64,000 nucleotides of DNA from Cryptomeria japonica. Its lineage: Eukaryota; Streptophyta; Pinopsida; Cupressales; Cupressaceae. Where the stretch lies: NCBI RefSeq assembly GCF_030272615.1, contig NC_081408.1, positions 303,835,450 through 303,899,449 of the forward strand. The letters run 5' to 3'. Positions 50,998 through 62,166 of the stretch are shown here, in pieces. Under the pieces are notes generated by a model, which was not told where the DNA came from, did no database searches, and saw nothing but the letters and a program-made list of their open reading frames with translations. Both the position numbers and the translations under genes were made by a program. Within the stretch, counting starts at the first letter, position 1; each line of letters starts with the position of its first letter.

Positions 50998-52365
50998 ATC
51001 AACCCAAGTTTCAAACATGTCAGAATAATTGAACCAAGTCCAATATCAAAACATGACATCAAACCAAGACCAAATTCTTGCCAAGAAAGTTAAAAATATA
51101 AATCCAATCATGTCAAAACCTCACAAGAATTCAAATGCATCTCCAAAGAAAGGTGGCCTTATTAGAAAAATCTTAAAGAGAGTCCTAAGTGATTTTCCTG
51201 AGGATGATCAAGATAATACACTTATGTCTAGCAATGCCTCATCCCCCCATAAACAAATTAACTCTTTAGTGGCATCTATCCCTAGACCTTTAGATCTTTC
51301 ACAAGAACCTTCCATATTGTCCTCATCAAACAATACACCCAAGGATGAAATTATCCAAGGTCTATCCATAATTGATTGCCAACATAATCCAATTCATGAT
51401 GCACATCCTTGTCATGTTTCAGAAATACAAGACCCAATGCCACCATGCACTTTATTGCCATTACCTATTTTAGAGGACCCAATTCGAAGTCCCTCTTCCT
51501 CATGTTCAAGCATTGATTCCTTGCCAGAATCCATCACAAATGTTCAAATTGCATTTCCTTCATGCCAAAACATTGATCCCTTGCTAGAATCCCCCATGCA
51601 TATCCAAAGTCCAACCCCATGTCAAGAGGATAATGTGTCTTAATCCCTTCCCCTTTATCCCTTCCATCCATCTTAGGTCCTTATAATATCCCTACGTCTT
51701 GTATGAAAGGTCAACAAAGGAACACATATTTGAGTAACTTTCATCCATACAAAAGACCTCCACTTCATTCCTATCCATCCATGCATTCCTTTCCCCCTCC
51801 AAGCAATTTGGATGCCAAGTATAAAAGTCATAAGTCTAGAAATCCACATGTATTCAAGGATCAACATGTCCAATATAATCAACATGTCAAAACAAAGAAA
51901 AATTTGATCTATAAAGAAAAGGAAAAATCCAAAAGGTCACAAAGGCCCATTTCTCAAAAACAAAAGTTAAAATCTATATGGGTTCCTAAATCCCTTGTGT
52001 TGGCAATACACTCCAAGGAACCACAAAAGCATGAAAAATCACAAACCATGTGGATCCCTACGCGGCTCCTTGAAGCACAAAAGCCTAAAGAAACATCCAA
52101 CTTGGCATCCAAAATTGCTATTCCTCCATCACCTTCTTCATCCATTTTGGGCCCTTATGTCCCAAAATCCCAAGCTATTCCTCCATCCAAATCTCACAAT
52201 CTGAGATCCATTTTTCCTCCATCAATCCACCACCCGTCAAGGTGTGTTCCAATGTTGATCTTGCCTTCATTTCCATCCAGTGAAGCCCAATTCTTCCAAT
52301 ACCCTATCCATTATCCAATGCATATTTTCCATCCTTCGATCCCTTTGATCCCATCCTTTGCTTAA
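50998..52365 (+). other. C/A-rich interior of a LARD2-like element with two open frames
   Basis: Frames at 51029-51643 (204 codons) and 51703-52365 (220 codons) are rich in Ser, Pro, His, Lys and Gln. The first has SKPHKNSNASPKKGGLIRKI and repeated SIDSLPESI/NIDPLLESP units. The second has SIWVPKSLVLAIHSKEPQKH echoed by MWIPTRLLEAQKPKE, an internal repeat, and a Pro/His-rich end. No known domain is visible. Composition and sense-strand G-poverty resemble the LARD2 interior. The left junction with the Copia polymerase at 50997 has no recognisable LTR end. These may be true element-specific proteins or skew-driven open frames. Confidence 0.4.
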
Positions 52366-54731
52366 ATCCTTGCCTTAATTTCATCTCTTTTTCCATGTCC
52401 TTATCCTACCAATGTCTTTGAGCATACTTTTAAAGTTCATGGTCCATTTTTTTTCAAGGCTACTATCCAAACAAAAAGATGTTTTGAGTCCTTCTTCCAT
52501 CCCCTATCATATGTCCATTTTTGACTAAAATGTCAAAATCCAAAAAAAAAAAAAATGAGAAAAAAGAAAAAGGAAAAAAAAGTAAAGCACAAATAATTCG
52601 TCCACTGGTGAAAACTTGACAAACAAGCACCTTGGGCAAGTACTATGATGAAAACTTGGCAAACAGGCATCATGCGTAATCTATGAACTTCTTGCATACC
52701 ATACTTGGGGATAGGTTTTATCCTTCATATCCTATTGCCCTTCATTATCCTATCATACCATGTCATACTCCTCCATTATCCTTTTGTCCCTCCCGTCCAT
52801 TTCCTCTTTCCACCTTTGATCTTGACAAGGCTGAGGATCATCATGAGCATCATGCATCTTGTTTGTAGCTTTTAGTCTATCATAGATTTTGGTATTTATC
52901 CATTTGATTATTACAACCTTTCATCCATATTCCTTGTCTTATTGCAACTTTCTACCACTATCCCTTAGCCAATCCCAACCTTCAGTCCATGTCCCTTATC
53001 CATTCTTGGTCTTGCTTATCCTATCCATATCTTATCACTATCCATACACTCTTTTTTATTCCTTGATTTTGATCTAACATAAGGACACAAAATTTAAACA
53101 TGGATTCAAAAACCTCTTGACATGTCCCTCATGCCATGTTCCTGCTTTACATTGTCATATCCAGTCTCTTGTCCCATCATGCAATAGCCCTTGAAAATTG
53201 CATCCGTATTGTCTCCATGATAAAAGGCCTTTGTCTTCCCACTATCCACCAACATTTCAGAAAGCCTATTTATTCACCTGTCATATTCCTTGCCTTGCTA
53301 GACACTGGGGGCAAAATCATAAAAATCATATAATGTCCCGAAAAAATCCCTAAAAAGTCAAATAAAGTCCTTAAAAACGAACAAAAAAATTGTAAAAAAA
53401 CTCGAAATTCCTACAAAGTGAAAAACATCAAAATCCAAAAACAATTTCTTTGGCATTTTAAATTTTGTCAATAAATGGTCCCCTTTGTGCATAGACAGAT
53501 CGTTGAGCATACATCCAACGACAATCAATCAGACATTGTGCTTTAATGAAATCACGCATTAACAGATGAACTGTTTGACCAAGCAAGCATTCAACCTGAT
53601 CACAGTTGTCAAATCAATCAAAATAGCATCAACATTACCATTGGTCCTTGTCAACATTATCATGGGTCTTATATAGGATGTGGTATACTCGAAACCAGAC
53701 TGTGTCCTGTTTTCGATGGGGTACCACATTCCCTGAAACCAAACAACATGATCATTCTTGCTTTCCACTTTTGATAGTGACGATCAGACTGTTTGTTTGA
53801 CTTGGTTGAATTTGTGCGTCTTATCTTTTTACTGATTTATCTTTGGCTTCGATCATGTTCCTATGTTGCTCGATGATGTCACTAAGTGACTTAGAGTGAC
53901 CGGGATGGTTCATGGTCCCTTTTCTTTTTCTGTTGTGTTTGCTATTTGTGGAATATTTGTCACAAACTGGGGCAACTATATCATTGGATGTCTATGATAA
54001 GTACATTCCCTTTGTGAATGCCGCATAGACCTCGACCCTTGATGTTTGCACCCTAGGATGCTTCACTCATTCCTTGTGTGCGATGTGTCTATCTTTTGCA
54101 AAAGGGGTTGTGTTCCAGCTCTGACCTTCAATGCCATGATGCTCTGCATCCGCTTTGCTACAATAAATAAAGGTTCTCACCTACTTATGTGCATTTGTGA
54201 AAGCAAGTTTTCCTTCATCTCTAACTGTCCTTTGTCTAATTTCTTCTTACTAACATTTCTTCCGTCAGTCTTGGCAGTCCGTTTAGTCTAGTTCTCTGAT
54301 CTCTAAAAAATAAAAAATAAAAATAAGTTGCATCCTGCATTCATTGGTTAGTACATTTGCATTATATCAAGCCCATACAAAGCATTTTATCCATTTCATC
54401 TTATAAATGCATCAAAAACATAAACAACATTCATACATGTTACAAAGATAGTACATAGACGGTGCATAAGACATCCATACATGGAAAGTAAACATAAGCC
54501 ATAACACATTGCATCCCATCATATAGCTACATATCATATCATATATAAAAAAATAAAAAAATAAAAAAATAAAAATAAAGAGAAAAATATCGGAGTACAA
54601 AATTGGATTGTCTGTCCTACGTATGGCCCATAGGCTGAGTACATAATGTCAAACTATATATGTCTCTATCATAAGGAGCACATGCCTCTGTCACTGCATG
54701 CTCCCTCTATCCTCCTCACCCTTACCATGTC
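52366..54731 (+). other. Non-coding continuation, no supported gene
   Basis: An A-rich run at 52.54-52.60 kb; paired GTGAAAACTTGACAAACAAG and ATGAAAACTTGGCAAACAGG words at 52.61-52.67 kb; ACTGGGGGCAAAATC at about 53.3 kb followed by an A-rich tract; and words resembling the LARD2 array (GTCTTATATAGGATG, GAAACCAGAC) at 53.67-53.75 kb. Near 54.54-54.58 kb there are AAAATAAA repeats. Confidence 0.4.
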
Positions 54732-56600
54732 TCAAGATGAATCCCCTCCTGTCCCTGGTCCTGGCTGTGGTGGTCTCATAGGTCCACTCACCCCCATTCT
54801 ACTCAATGACCTTCGAGAGTGTGGCCTGCTCTCTATCCCTGATCGTGACTGATATGACACTGCTCTCTGCTCTGGTGGAACTACACTCTCATATAGAGTC
54901 CTCAAATGGTGCATCTCATCTCGTGCCTCTAATAACATCTATGCCATCTCACATGCACTAATCGACCCAACATACTCAGTCACTCTCTGCTCTACCTACT
55001 GTGCTTGGGCTATCACTGTATCTTGAGCCACTATCAGCCTAGTTATCTCTGCTCTGAACGTATCCCTCTCAGTTGACCACTGATCCTGCTCTGTCCTTAA
55101 GATAGCATTCTATCTCTCAAATGTAGCAATGTAATCATGCTGAGTCGCTATGGCGACCTTACATATATGCATCTCCTCTATGCTAGCTATCTCCTGCCCT
55201 ATGGGTATATCCTGCAATGACTCATGATCTGCTAGATCTGGCTCATCTCTCTGTGTGCACCTAGGACTCTCCTCTCCCTCATCATCCTCCTCAGCCTCCT
55301 CATCCCCCTCATCCTCGTCCCCCTTGTCCTCATCATCTCCCTCCTCATCATCTTCCTCCTCATCATCTCCCTCCTCCTCTCCCTCATCATCATCCTCCTC
55401 CTCTCTAGTGAGTGGGATGTCCTCTTGTCTCCTAGGTACTAGAATATCAAGTTCCATCAATGGCACTGGCCACTGTCATGCAAACCATCACTCATACCCC
55501 TTTGTCATCCCGGCATCTACAACATCTGATCTCCAATCCCACTGTCTCCGCTATAGCTGTATGAAGTTGGCATATGCTATGTGTGGCTGAATCATCCTCC
55601 CCCACTGACTTGTCTCTTTGTGGGATCAGGCAAAGTGTGCAGTCCCTATCGGTACATCCTACCTCTCTCCAAACTATTTTCTGACTCTCTCTGGCAGATA
55701 CATCTCAATCACTCTCTGGTGATTCAATGGTCACCCAATCAGGTATCTCTCCTATTTGCAATAGGGTAGCTCATCACCATCATCTAACCATCTAGGGCAA
55801 TCATGATATGGCCTCCATGTGAAATCTCTCAACCTATCTATCTCATGTCACCAATATAATATGTATCTGAATGGACCCTATCTCAGTGCTCCCCCATAAT
55901 AGTACACATATGGTCGATGTGGTACTACCTATCTGTCTACAATCAGCTGACATATGGCTATGTGCTCAAATGCCCATACTTGTAAAAGTTTGACCCCACA
56001 GCTCAAAGTCTGTACCCTATGATATGCTATCTGATGCAACTAAAAATATAGCATGGCAAGCACACATGGTCCCCATGCATATACAGTCCCCTCTGTTTCC
56101 ATCCGCTCTAGCACTCTTCCCCATCCAATAGGGAATCCATGTCCTCATCTGTCACCTACTAATAGGCATGCCATAACCACTGCTATCACCACATATCACT
56201 GATCATACTCTGCTACCATGGTCTCCCAATGGATCTCCCTCTCTATGATATCAAGATCATCTGCGTCACACTCGAATAATCTGCACAAAGAGTCTCTCCC
56301 TATCGCTGGGTCATACACCACCATCTCCCCATTAATCAGAATATGAAGGATACGCTACACGTCCTCTAGTGTCACAGTCACCTCTCCAATCGGAAGATGG
56401 AAAGAGGAAGTCTCTAAATGCCATCGCTTGGCCAATGCAGTGAGAAGTCCTGTGTTTGCCCTAATCTCGGGCATGTATGTAATGTAGTATAATCCAAGTC
56501 CTGCTAATGTGTCTTTGTCAGTACTCCTGAGTCTGTATCACAACATGAAGTAGTCGAGTTTGTTCTCCCGCATGATCAATGGATACTGTCGACTCTACAT
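54732..56600 (-). pseudogene. Plant mobile domain (PMD) protein, pseudogene copy 2
   Basis: One minus-strand frame runs the whole length, broken only by stops. It starts around MRENKLDYFML and continues with GLGLYYITYMPEIRAN, LAKRWHLETSSFHLPIGEVT, LCRLFECDADDLD and GFPIGWGRVLERMETEGTVY. Next come AWGPCVLAMLY, FTWRPYHDCPRWLDDGDEL and PLNHQRVIEMYLPERV, then a very acidic tail (55255-55410, Asp/Glu runs) and a short basic end rich in Ser/Arg. Copy 1 has Trp in EDVWHIL where this copy has TAG, and Arg in PDRRAHGF where this has TGA, so decay by TGG-to-TAG and CGA-to-TGA is directly visible. PMD is shared by plant transposons and MAIN-like host factors; the tail plan (acidic stretch plus charged helices) matches copy 1. 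No LTR could be paired with it. Confidence 0.8.
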
Positions 56601-57300
56601 CACAATTGGGGTACAATTTGTCAGTTTTAGGGTTTTCTCCTAAGGGCTACATTTCCTTATTTTATGCACCAATCAGGGTTTTCTTATCTATTTTTGGCCT
56701 ATCCTACCCTTATACCTCTTTTTAGGTTCATCTGCGTGCTGCTTTTGGTCAAACTAGAGTCATAAGTGCATAATTGTGCTTATGCAAAATCAAGTTGTGC
56801 CTGTGTACCTTACACAGGGTAGAACATCTCTACATAGGCGCAAAATGCACCCACATAGGCGCAGATCTGCATTTTTCCCTCCCCTATGGGCCCCGCAATG
56901 TCTGGCAATCAAGAAAAATTCATGAAATTGAACATATGGGTTTTTGAGCTACATACCACTACTCCCATGTTGTCCGATCGTCTATAGGTGCGTACATGCT
57001 CCCCAAGGTGATCTGCCATTGGAATGTTCACCATCTCTCTGCAAGGGTCCTTTTTCCTGAGCAACAACTCCACTTTGGCCAATGCAAATGAACTCTTTTC
57101 CTTCTCCTTGTCTCCTATATAGATCTTTGTCAGTACCTAGATGGACATGCATTCTCTCCATCTTATGATGGTCATGGTCTTTTGCACCTTCCACTGCTTG
57201 TCCTTTGTGCATCTTATTGCCCCCTTTTTATTTTTCGTTTATAACCTATCAAAAAAAAGGGTAATTATTTTCTAGGACTTAAGTCTTCATTAAACGAGTT
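56601..57300. other. Unassigned region
   Basis: There is no supported gene. ACATAGGCGCA occurs twice at 56.83-56.87 kb. TTGCCCCCTTTTTA near 57.22 kb resembles a complemented polypurine tract, but no LTR start could be tied to it. Confidence 0.35.
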
Positions 57301-57329
57301 TCGTACTCTTGTGTCGAATCTTTTATAAA

Positions 57330-57672
57330 GTTCACAATTCAAGTTCAAGAGAAATACGTTCCATAAAGTTCTAAGTTGTCATTAACATAGTCATTGAACT
57401 TGAACTTTGAACCTTTTCGGTTCAAGGTTCAAGGTTCAAACGGTCTTTTGTCTTGTGTTTTGCGGCTGTCTTTTTAGTACTAGTCTTGTGGTTGCTTTGA
57501 ACTTGAACCATTGAACTTTTGTTTTGAAATTGTTCAAGGTTCATGGTTCATTCTCGTGTTATTAAACATTCCTTTTGTCTCTTTTTGCTTGTTCACAAAT
57601 GTGACTTGTTGTCATTGAACTTTGAACCAATGAACTTCTTTTAAAATGAGTTCAAGGTTCAAAGCGGTGTTT
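57330..57672. repeat. Cluster of TTGAACTTTGAACC / GGTTCAAGGTTCAA motifs
   Basis: At least eight related words occur in both orientations. Two blocks, 57394-57413 and 57419-57439, form a near-perfect 20-bp stem (one wobble, one bulge) around a TTTTC loop. The cluster lies 0.5-0.8 kb upstream of the copy A frame. Confidence 0.85.
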
Positions 57673-58136
57673 CCAACTCAGCCCGATGGAGACTTGGAAG
57701 AAAAGGCGGTGCAATCAAAATAGAATTTTCCTTCATTTTCGTGTTTTCAAATTATAATTATGGAAACAATCATGAGAAGGCATGTCAACTATGTGGAGTT
57801 GATTTCGAATTAATAAGCATGTCAGAATTATATCAAATCACAAGTGGTTTCACACGGATGAATAAGTTGGGCCGAAGCGTGTGTTGGTTCATTTCAGTCT
57901 TTTCCGTCTTTAAATATGGGGTGTCTCAGGTAAGGTAATTATTGTTGCCATTGGAAAAGAGTCGAGATGCAGAAGGTAATTTAGCTCAGTTCTTCTGAGG
58001 GTTGCACAGTTTGATGTTGAAGACAGGTGAGTTCAATTGCTTATTTTCCCCTGCTCTGCTTTAGTTCTGAAAATTGGAAAGTGTAATTCTTTGCTTCGAA
58101 GTTGAATGTTGTCTGATTGACGCAAGTTAAAGCAAA
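57673..58136 (+). other. Presumed 5' leader of copy A
   Basis: There is no supported protein. Good donor-like sites CTCAGGTAAGG (near 57925) and GACAGGTGAGT (near 58022) are visible, and CTTTAAATATGG near 57905 is TATA-like, but no exon structure can be proven. Confidence 0.3.
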
Positions 58137-61100
58137 ATGAGATAGACTCTACCCAAATTGGGTCGAACATCATGCTTGGTTAGTACCCTTCCAGAGCTAC
58201 ATGATACAACCTTCATTCAGGATGAGTTAGATAACTTTCTAGAGAGGGCCAAGAACTCAACAACTAATTCCATGATGGAAAAGATAGTTAATAGTGGTCT
58301 TGTTGAGGCCACTGCATTCCCAATTGCTGCTCCTTTCCCAAAATTAGTATATGCATGCATGAACCGATATGATGCTAGTAATAGGTGTATTAGAGCCAAT
58401 AATGGAGACATGCTAGTGCGGATTGATAGAGAAATTGTAATGGCTGCAATTGGAATTCCTCACAAAGAGCCGTACGAAGATTGGTCCATAGGGACCTCAT
58501 ATGCATTTTTCTCTGAGAAGAGAAGTGTTTATCAGAGCATCATAGCTAGGAACTGGCTCCTTAAAATACAAAAGGGAGGTTCTAGGTTGCCCAAACCCTT
58601 AACAAGAGAGCATTTCATCACCGAAGTTAGGGATATCGTGATCCTTTTGAACAGGCTTAAGGGGAATTCACATGCCTTCTATTGGGAGGACTGGATGTAT
58701 TTTTACATTCAGGTATTATTAGCTAGTGAAAAATACCTAGACTGGGCACAAGTAATTGCTGAGAGATTGCATGAAGGGTTGAGTAATTTTGTTGGAACAG
58801 CTAATTTTCACATGACTTCATACTTGTTCTATATTTTAGCCTGTATCAAAGAATGGTTTAGGATTACACCAAGAACCTTGGGTTGAAGGAATGAAGGCTA
58901 CGAGTGCTATCCACATTTGCAAATATAGAGATACAAAGAAAATTTCATGAGATGGAATGATGTCTTTGCGGGAAGATTAACTTTTGAGCTACAAGGAAAT
59001 TTGAATAATAGGATGTCACCTAAGGCATTAAAGTTGGTCACCACATATGGGAGTTGTTTTATTCAATTTCCTAGATTTACTTATATCAGAATTGGAGGCT
59101 TTGAAGATGAACCTTTCAGATTACCCAGATATGCTCTCGATAGTTATGTACTTTTAGAAGTTAGCAGACAACTAGCTCATGTGGATAAGAGATTTGGGAT
59201 GAAAAGTGAATCTGAAGCAATTTTCCCAGTTGAACTCGGACATTATAGTTGCCAAACTATTTCTGATGCATTGAACTTAGAATTGGAACTCAAAAAGATG
59301 AATTTACCACCATATGTTGCTCGGTAGAGGTTCGACAGCAAAGAATATGCAGTGAAGCACCTGAATGTTGATGTGAAGTTTTCACATATACCCAAATTAG
59401 AAGACTATTAGGAGGATTGTTGTGATGAATTTAAAGTTCACAGAAGATTATGGTCGAGGTTCACTTTACAACAAATCATTACTTTGAAATTTCCCATGAA
59501 CATTGCAGGAATACAAGAAGCAGAAGATGAAGATGTATTGGACCTGGAGTTCAATAAAAGAGTTCATGTGCAACCTATTCCTGAAATTGATTGGGATAGG
59601 AAAGAAGAAGAAAATATTCAGTCAAGAACCTTTAATGTAATAAGGAGAATGGAGAAATGGTTAGGAGATCATAGGCCTAGAATAAAATTTACTGTCAGCT
59701 CAATTGAGAAATCAGTTGAGCAATCTCATGCTGCTGTACCAATTTCTTCCTCTAACATTGTTGTTGATATTGCAGGTGTCACTGGTACTCAAAGTGAAAA
59801 GGTTCAAACTAGAAGACTTAAAGAACCACTATTTGGCCCCTCAATGATTTGATTCACCCATTTCAGAAGTAAAAGGAAAGGTGTAGACATCACAGGAAAA
59901 GAAACCATCACAGTTCTTGATACTGAGGAGGTGCAAGTGATTATGGGTGAACCAGAAACAAACATTCTTGCAGCTCAAGAAGTAGGTAAAGAAAAGGAGC
60001 AGCCCGAGGAAAGCCCCAATCAAGTAACTACTTTGGCTACCATGGATTCATCTGAATATCAAATGTTGCTAGCAAAGATATCCTCAAACATTTCAAGGTG
60101 GTTGGGAGCATCAATAAGTAAGAAATGCAACGTAGTCCCTATCAGTGTACCCATGGAAGATATGGTGAGCAAATGCCTCGGAAAAACACCTAAGTCTAAA
60201 AAGTTAAAAGTAGAAGCTATGCTGGAGGTGGATGAGAATACAGGGCACTAGGTAGCTGAAGTGGCTAGGCCTATTTCAGACAAAGATCTAGAAAATGCAA
60301 CGGAGCAAGATTTTGTTGTTGAAAAGCTTGATTTAGGAACTGCTTCAAGGGTTGTTGATGCAAAACACCTAGAGTCCTCTGCTAAATGAATGTTATCCAG
60401 AACATGGAAGGATGAGAAAGACAAACGGGAGTTGAAACAGACCGTGAAGCAGATGGCAGAGTATATTAATTCCATTCATCATCCTAGCCCACAACCCCTA
60501 TCACAGGTTCCCAAGAATTTTGATCCTAAATCTCCCATGAACCAGAATTTGGTGGATAAGGTTCAGAGAAATCATGTGCTGGCAGAAAACTTTGAATAGT
60601 GGCTTGAGTTCATAATTCAGCAAGGAACAGAGTATATTGCTAATTTGGTAAAGGTGTACGAGGATGCTGTGACTGTAACTCAAGAGCTGGAAATAGAAGT
60701 GTCGGCGTGGGAAATGGAAAGGAAAAAATGGGCTGCAGTATTGGTTCAAATGAGAGATGTACAGAAGTATGGTGTCATGAACTTCTTTACAGAAAAGGTA
60801 GTAAATGATTTGGATGACAAGGTACTGCATGTGCCCAAGGAAAACATTGAATGGAGAAATTCAATCATAAAACAAGGTCATGAAGAGTCCATTAAGTTGC
60901 TAAAAGAATTGAAAGAACTCATTGTCGTGATGCAGAAAGACTTGAAGTGCATCAATGTACAAATTCTGAAGGATGATGGACAGACCATTGAATAGGTAGT
61001 AGATATGGTGTAGAATTTCAAAGGGAAAATAAATTCTGTTAAAGAATCAAAATCTTTCACTCGAGATGACTTCACCACAGTAGCTCGCATTGAATCCATG

Positions 61101-61253
61101 TTGGTTGTCTTTTCGGATCACTTAGAAGTGCATAAAACTAAAGTCATGCAAGTGGGTATGGATAAAGAAGTTTGGAAGCAAGGCATCCTGCACATTGGGC
61201 TCCCACATTACCAAGTAGTTCATAACTTCTCCACTGCTCATATGGAGTGGTGA
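58137..61253 (+). pseudogene. Unrecognised repeat-associated protein family, copy A
   Basis: From ATG 58137 one frame (about 1,040 codons) continues without any frameshift, broken only by stops at 58143, 58884, 58926, 59325, 59409, 59850, 60249, 60387, 60597, 60993, 61011 and 61251. Eight are TAG, four TGA and none TAA. The N-terminal third (to about 58886) is a globular helical domain with PKLVYACMNRYDASN, MLVRIDREIVMAAIGIP and HAFYWEDWMYFYIQVLLASE. The middle (58947-59330) has GSCFIQFPRFTYIRIGGFED. Next come a charged linker with KKCNVVPISVPMEDMVSKCL, then helical C-terminal segments (KRELKQTVKQMAEYINS; QGHEESIKLLKELKELIVVM). I do not recognise it; a distant link to 'putative plant transposon protein' domains is possible. 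Copy B at 36.7-47.5 kb is homologous across most of its length. Confidence 0.7.
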
Positions 61254-62072
61254 AATATACGTGGCACCATGCACACTTCAGAGACAATTTAGGTTGTTTT
61301 CTATTTTTTTAGTTATGGCTCTATTTACGGCTTGTAGCCGTTTAGTTAATTTCAGTTATAGACGGTTGTCTCTTGAATTTCATATTTGCATTTTGTTTAA
61401 AAAAAGACAATTAAGCCTGATGGCTATATATATTTGTAAGGATGTTTTTGCGTGATATAGAATTTTTGGTGTAAACTTTGGAGGACCAGACTAATCTCAC
61501 TTGTAATTTCAGTGGAATATCCATCTTTGAGTGGAATGAAATATATGATACAACTTGAGAAACTTTTGTGTTTTGAATGCATAAAATTTCTTTTGGAATG
61601 ATTATGTGTTCGTGTATCAGTTTCTTTTCTCTAATTTTTCATTTGAAGTCTGTGAATCAATTTGGTAAATGAAACTAGCTGTAAGCTTTTGAATTTTCTG
61701 ATTCCCCTTGTCCTATGAGACATGAGTGAGTGTCAATCAGAGTTCAAATATTCTTTTATCATCCAGAGAGTTAATTTCCATTTGAGATTAAAGTCTTATT
61801 ATGAATTTCATTATCCATCATTAAGCATTCATATTGTGTTGACTAGTGGATGTTGAAGCCTTTTGTTCACTTTCAGGTTAAAAGTAAATCACATAAAAAA
61901 AAAAAAATTATTCAAAATTCATTGAATATCATATAGGGAGCTATAACTTAATGCAGAGGGTAAAAACAATAATTATTTACCCAATTGCTGGTTATCATTG
62001 GTTTTCTATTTGGGCAATAGGAGTATTTATTTGTAAATTTTGAGAAATCCAATCCGTTAACCAACAATTTTT
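61254..62072 (+). other. AT-rich region between copy A and the gag element
   Basis: There is no supported gene. By position its right part should be the end of a 5' LTR (ending near CCAACAATTT), because a primer-like site follows. The LTR head seen at 63796 is not found here, so the 5' LTR is truncated or very diverged. Confidence 0.4.
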
Positions 62073-62090
62073 TTGTGACTCTGCTGGGGA
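62073..62090 (+). promoter_or_regulatory. Probable primer-binding site of the gag element
   Basis: TTGTGACTCTGCTGGGGA resembles the TGGCGACTCYGCTGGGGA sites of plant gypsy elements, which I believe pair with tRNA-Arg as in Tat/Ogre-type elements. It lies 77 bp before the gag frame. Confidence 0.65.
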
Positions 62091-62166
62091 GTTGAATAAT
62101 AAGATTATTTTTATAGCCATAAGTTTCTTTCAATTGGTTCATAGTTTATTTTGAAGACTGTAGGGT

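Noticed and set aside
55255-55590. Serine-rich plus-strand frame
   Set aside because: Opposite-strand shadow of the acidic Asp/Glu run of PMD copy 2.
57741-57938. 65-codon frame with CQLCG before copy A
   Set aside because: A single CxxC in a short frame is not enough; more likely leader sequence.
59880-59900. TGTAGACATC resembling an LTR head
   Set aside because: Lies within the coding frame of copy A, with no polypurine tract or hairpin; chance match.
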